NCBI GenBank assembly: GCA_028290345.1
Contig: JAQGKB010000202.1
Coordinates: 1-6,614 of the forward strand
Direction: 5' to 3'
DNA: 6,614 bases
Source: Hyphomicrobiales bacterium
Lineage (GTDB): Bacteria > Pseudomonadota > Alphaproteobacteria > Rhizobiales > Devosiaceae
Shown here: positions 4,567-6,614 of the stretch, piece by piece
Layout of the letters: each line of letters begins with the position of its first letter
Position numbering within the stretch: position 1 is the stretch's first letter
Made by a program: the position numbers and the translations under genes
The notes under the pieces: generated by a model
Databases searched by the model: none
Told to the model about the DNA's origin: nothing
The model's input: the letters and a program-made list of their open reading frames with translations, nothing else

Positions 4567-5229
4567 TCAGCTGATCGGCGAAATCTGGATTTCGACGCGA
4601 CGGTTCTTGGCGCGTCCGGCTTCGGTGGCGTTGGAGGCGATCGGATCTTCCTCGCCCTTGCCCTGGATGAAGAAGCGCTGCTGGTCGACGCCCTGGTTGG
4701 CAAGGATGGTGGCGACGGCCACGGCGCGACGCTGCGAGAGATCCTTGTTGTAGTCGACCGGGCCCTGCGAGTCGGTGTGGCCGTAGACGTCGACGACGGT
4801 CTTGTCGAATTTCTTCAGCACGATGCCGACCGAAACCAGCGTCGGGTTGAATTGCGGCTGTACCGCCGCCTTATCGGTGTCGAAAGTGATGTTGGCCGGC
4901 ATGTTGAGGATGATCTGGCTGCCGACGCGCGTCACCGACACGCCAGTATCGCGCAGTTGCTGGCGCAGCTCGGCTTCCTGCTGATCCATGTAGGTGCCAA
5001 TGGCGGCGCCGGTGAGCCCGCCGACGCCGGCCCCGATCAGGGCCGCCACGCGCGGATCGGTTCCGGTCGCGGCGCCGATCAAGGCGCCGGCAACCGCACC
5101 GCCGCCCGCCCCCACCATGGCCCCGCCGGCCTGGTTCGAGAGCTGGGGCTGATTATCGAATGGATTGAGGGTGGTGCAGCCGCTGAGCAAAAAAGCCGCG
5201 AGCCCCACGAGAACGAATTTGGACTTCAT
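4567..5229 (-). CDS. yiaD: YiaD-like OmpA-family lipoprotein with glycine zipper
   Basis: A 220-residue outer-membrane lipoprotein that likely binds peptidoglycan and so links the membrane to the wall. The signal peptide MKSKFVLVGLAAFLLSGC ends in lipobox L-S-G-C with Cys18 lipidated. Residues 33-80 are a glycine-zipper segment (GGAMVGAGGGAVAGALIGAA, then ALIGAGVGGLTGAAIG). Residues 105-217 are an OmpA C-terminal domain with ITFDTDKA, YGHTDSQG, LSQRRAVAV and a closing NRRVEIQI; the Asp of HTD and the Arg of NRR are the usual diaminopimelate contacts. The order of parts and phrases such as YMD.QEAELR and TGVSVTR strongly recall E. coli YiaD, of similar length. A start 12 codons upstream (5265) is open but would bury the signal peptide; ATG 5229 has a GGGGG element upstream and is preferred. 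It follows the GH4 gene after a 318-bp gap, so it probably has its own promoter. Confidence 0.93.
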   Translation of the reverse strand: MKSKFVLVGLAAFLLSGCTTLNPFDNQPQLSNQAGGAMVGAGGGAVAGALIGAATGTDPRVAALIGAGVGGLTGAAIGTYMDQQEAELRQQLRDTGVSVTRVGSQIILNMPANITFDTDKAAVQPQFNPTLVSVGIVLKKFDKTVVDVYGHTDSQGPVDYNKDLSQRRAVAVATILANQGVDQQRFFIQGKGEEDPIASNATEAGRAKNRRVEIQISPIS

Positions 5230-5293
5230 AAGAACCCCCGAAACACTATGTGCCGTGTTCTTCACAGCGAATGCGGCAGCATGGTGTCACCGC

Positions 5294-5309
5294 GTTGCCC
5301 AATGGCAAC
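5294..5309. promoter_or_regulatory. 16-bp dyad GTTGCC-CAAT-GGCAAC upstream of the YiaD-like gene
   Basis: Exact 6-bp inverted repeat around CAAT, 65 bp upstream of the lipoprotein start codon. The position suits an operator, but the regulator is unknown and the dyad could also be chance. Confidence 0.3.
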
Positions 5310-5331
5310 AGTCCGGGTGTTGCTAGCGAAC

Positions 5332-5359
5332 AACCCGGCTTGCGGCAAGCTGGGGTTTT
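5332..5359 (-). terminator. Possible terminator downstream of the GH4 gene
   Basis: CCCGGCTTG (5334-5342) pairs with CAAGCTGGG (5346-5354), one pair being G-U, around loop CGG. Reading the minus strand, the stem is followed by TTGTT; reading the plus strand, by G then TTTT. It lies about 190 nt beyond the GH4 stop and before the YiaD-like promoter region, so it could end GH4 transcripts and also block antisense reading. Confidence 0.4.
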
Positions 5360-5375
5360 CGAATGTGAGGGTTGC

Positions 5376-5427
5376 GGTGGGCGGGACTGGTGGCCCCCCA
5401 TGGGGGAGGCGCGCCGTCCCACCCGCC
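5376..5427. repeat. Two-part palindrome around CCCCCATGGGGG
   Basis: The outer arms GGTGGGCGGGAC (5376-5387) and GTCCCACCCGCC (5416-5427) pair at 10 of 12 positions plus one wobble. The centre is the perfect 12-bp palindrome CCCCCATGGGGG (5395-5406). It is probably another palindromic intergenic repeat, single copy in this window. Confidence 0.5.
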
Positions 5428-5453
5428 GTCATTCCGCGCAGGCGGAATCCAGC
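5427..5453. repeat. Short palindromic repeat CGTCATTCCGC / GCGGAATCCAG
   Basis: ATTCCGC (5431-5437) and GCGGAAT (5442-5448) form a 7-bp stem with loop GCAG, preceded by CGTC and followed by CCAGC. Units of this CGTCATTCC...GGAATCCAG type are, to my knowledge, common between genes in many proteobacteria. It abuts the preceding palindrome. Confidence 0.55.
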
Positions 5454-5492
5454 AGGCTCCGCGTTGGTACTGGGGCGCAGCGGCAAACCCGC

Positions 5493-5531
5493 CCTCATGG
5501 TGAGGCGCGCAAGGCGCACCTCACCATGAGG
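5493..5531. repeat. Palindromic repeat, family 2, compact copy
   Basis: CCTCATGGTGAGG (5493-5505) and CCTCACCATGAGG (5519-5531) are exact 13-bp complements. After one mismatch four more pairs (5507-5510 with 5514-5517) close a 3-nt loop. The left arm is identical to 3786-3798. It ends 16 bp after the GH4 stop, so it could protect that mRNA's 3' end, but no T-tract follows. Confidence 0.7.
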
Positions 5532-5547
5532 CCTGCTGCCCCATTGC

Positions 5548-6614
5548 CTAGTGGTGGCCGCCGGTGACCTCGCGGAGTTCTTCGACGGAGCGGACGCGCT
5601 TGCGGGCGGCGCCTTCCCAATCGCTGGTCTTGACCGTGCCTTTGGCGAGGCGCTCCCTAGCGGCGGGGATGGCGGCAGCGTATTGCGGCAGCCATTGCGC
5701 CTGGGCGACGACCATCTCGTCGACCATCTGCCAGACCTCATCCGGGGTGCAGATGGCGCCGACCAGAGGGTCGTGCAGTACGGCCAGTTTCAGCATGTCG
5801 ATGTCGCCGGTGGTCGCGGCTTCGACCGACATGCGCTGCACCGAGATCGAGACGGAGCAGGTTGCGGCGCAGGCCATCGGCAGCGTGATGCCCTCAACCA
5901 TGTTGAGCCCGAAGCGATCGACGAAGCCGGGGCTTTCGATGATGGCATCGGCCGGCAGGTTGGAAATGATACCATTGTTTCGGACGTTGAAATGCCCGCG
6001 ATAGACGCGACCGGTCTCCAGCGCCTCGATGATGTAGCTGGCGTGCTCGGTGGTGCGCTTGTGCTGGCTGAGCGGCTTGTTGGCCTGCTCAAGGAACATC
6101 GGGAAATCCGTCTCGAACCAGTTACGGCGCTCGGTGGAATAGCGAAGGTAGCCGCCGGTCTCGCCGTGGATCCAGTCCGACATATCGATCCATTTGTTGA
6201 TCTCGTCCGGACGCTTGCGATACCAGGGCAGGTATTCGCTGAGGTGCCCATTGCTCTCGGTCGAATAGACGCCAAAGCGCTTCAAGACGTCGATGCGGAC
6301 CTTTTCCTGTTTGGAATAGACCGGGTGGCGCTCGAAGGCAGCGATCAGTTCGTCCTTCTCGATCTTGCGGCCATTGACGCGGATATCGATGTACCAGGTC
6401 TGGTGGTTGATGCCGGAGCAGACGTAGTCGAGTTCGCGGTCATCGACGCCCAGGACCTGCGCGATCTGGTGGGCGCCGTGCTGGATGCCGTGGCAGAGCC
6501 CGATGGTCTGCACGCCGCCATAGGCGTTGGCCGCCCAGGTGTTCATCGCCATGGGGTTGGCGTAGTTGAGGAAGACGGCGCCCGGCTCGGCGACCTCGCG
6601 GATATCCTTGCAGA
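5548..6614 (-). CDS. Glycoside hydrolase family 4 enzyme, alpha-galactosidase/alpha-glucosidase/alpha-glucuronidase type (N-terminus beyond window)
   Basis: GH4 enzymes hydrolyse glycosides by an unusual redox-elimination route that needs bound NAD+ and a divalent metal, usually Mn2+, in the cytoplasm. The frame is open from the right edge to TAG at 5550-5548, giving about 354 residues; family members are usually 430-470, so the missing part is the nucleotide-binding N-terminus. Visible motifs are NYANPMAMN, GLCHGIQ (Cys codon 6495-6493) and SGINHQTWY (His codon 6405-6403); this Cys and His are the family metal ligands. The C-terminal half has the substrate-domain phrases FNVRNNGIISNLP and ADAIIESPGFVDRFGLN. 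CHG instead of the CHS of classical MelA alpha-galactosidases leaves the substrate open. The gene probably belongs to a sugar-uptake operon upstream, outside the window; the downstream YiaD-like gene looks unrelated. Confidence 0.93.
   Translation of the reverse strand, partial: CKDIREVAEPGAVFLNYANPMAMNTWAANAYGGVQTIGLCHGIQHGAHQIAQVLGVDDRELDYVCSGINHQTWYIDIRVNGRKIEKDELIAAFERHPVYSKQEKVRIDVLKRFGVYSTESNGHLSEYLPWYRKRPDEINKWIDMSDWIHGETGGYLRYSTERRNWFETDFPMFLEQANKPLSQHKRTTEHASYIIEALETGRVYRGHFNVRNNGIISNLPADAIIESPGFVDRFGLNMVEGITLPMACAATCSVSISVQRMSVEAATTGDIDMLKLAVLHDPLVGAICTPDEVWQMVDEMVVAQAQWLPQYAAAIPAARERLAKGTVKTSDWEGAARKRVRSVEELREVTGGHH

Larger units (their letters stand above)
5230..5547. other. 318-bp repeat-rich gap between the GH4 and YiaD-like genes
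   Basis: No gene is apparent. In order from the YiaD-like gene it holds its presumed promoter (a poor -10 candidate CATAGT just before the start), a GTTGCC dyad, a terminator-like stem, a large two-part palindrome, and two short dispersed repeats. These are listed separately. Confidence 0.6.

Overview
The window looks like chromosomal DNA from a high-GC alphaproteobacterium, most likely Hyphomicrobiales and possibly Devosia-like. I base this on overall codon and GC character, the style of the proteins, and the dense small palindromic intergenic repeats typical of that order. The genus is a guess; no rRNA or other taxonomic marker is present.

Left part (1-2195, all minus strand). Reading in the direction of transcription, there is a LysR-type regulator gene, a 112-bp gap, the tiny PQQ precursor-peptide gene pqqA (26 codons), and pqqB, which runs off the left edge. 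The rest of a pqq operon (pqqC, D, E) would be expected beyond base 1 but is not visible. The gap between the regulator and pqqA holds a perfect ATCTAT-N7-ATAGAT dyad inside a phased series of CTAT/ATAG half-sites. That is the geometry of a LysR-type operator and suggests local control of PQQ synthesis.

Middle (2196-4248). A 380-bp divergent intergenic region with a strong 10-bp hairpin and a 12-bp palindrome leads to a plus-strand L,D-transpeptidase gene. Its product has both a twin-arginine signal and a lipobox, and an intact YkuD active site. About 1 kb without a convincing gene follows. It holds terminator-like hairpins, a long unexplained hairpin near 3450-3500, and a tightly packed cluster of palindromic repeats of at least four families, three of them as inverted pairs.

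Right part (4249-6614). A small single-span membrane protein gene (plus) converges on a YiaD-like lipoprotein gene (minus; glycine zipper plus OmpA domain). Upstream of that is a repeat-rich 318-bp gap, then a glycoside hydrolase family 4 gene whose start lies beyond the right edge.

Three of the genes concern the envelope: the transpeptidase, the YiaD-like lipoprotein and probably the small membrane protein. The left end is cofactor synthesis and the right end sugar catabolism. I see no phage, CRISPR, toxin-antitoxin or defence genes and no full mobile element. The most interesting signals are the operator-like array before pqqA, the repeat cluster, and the unexplained hairpins.
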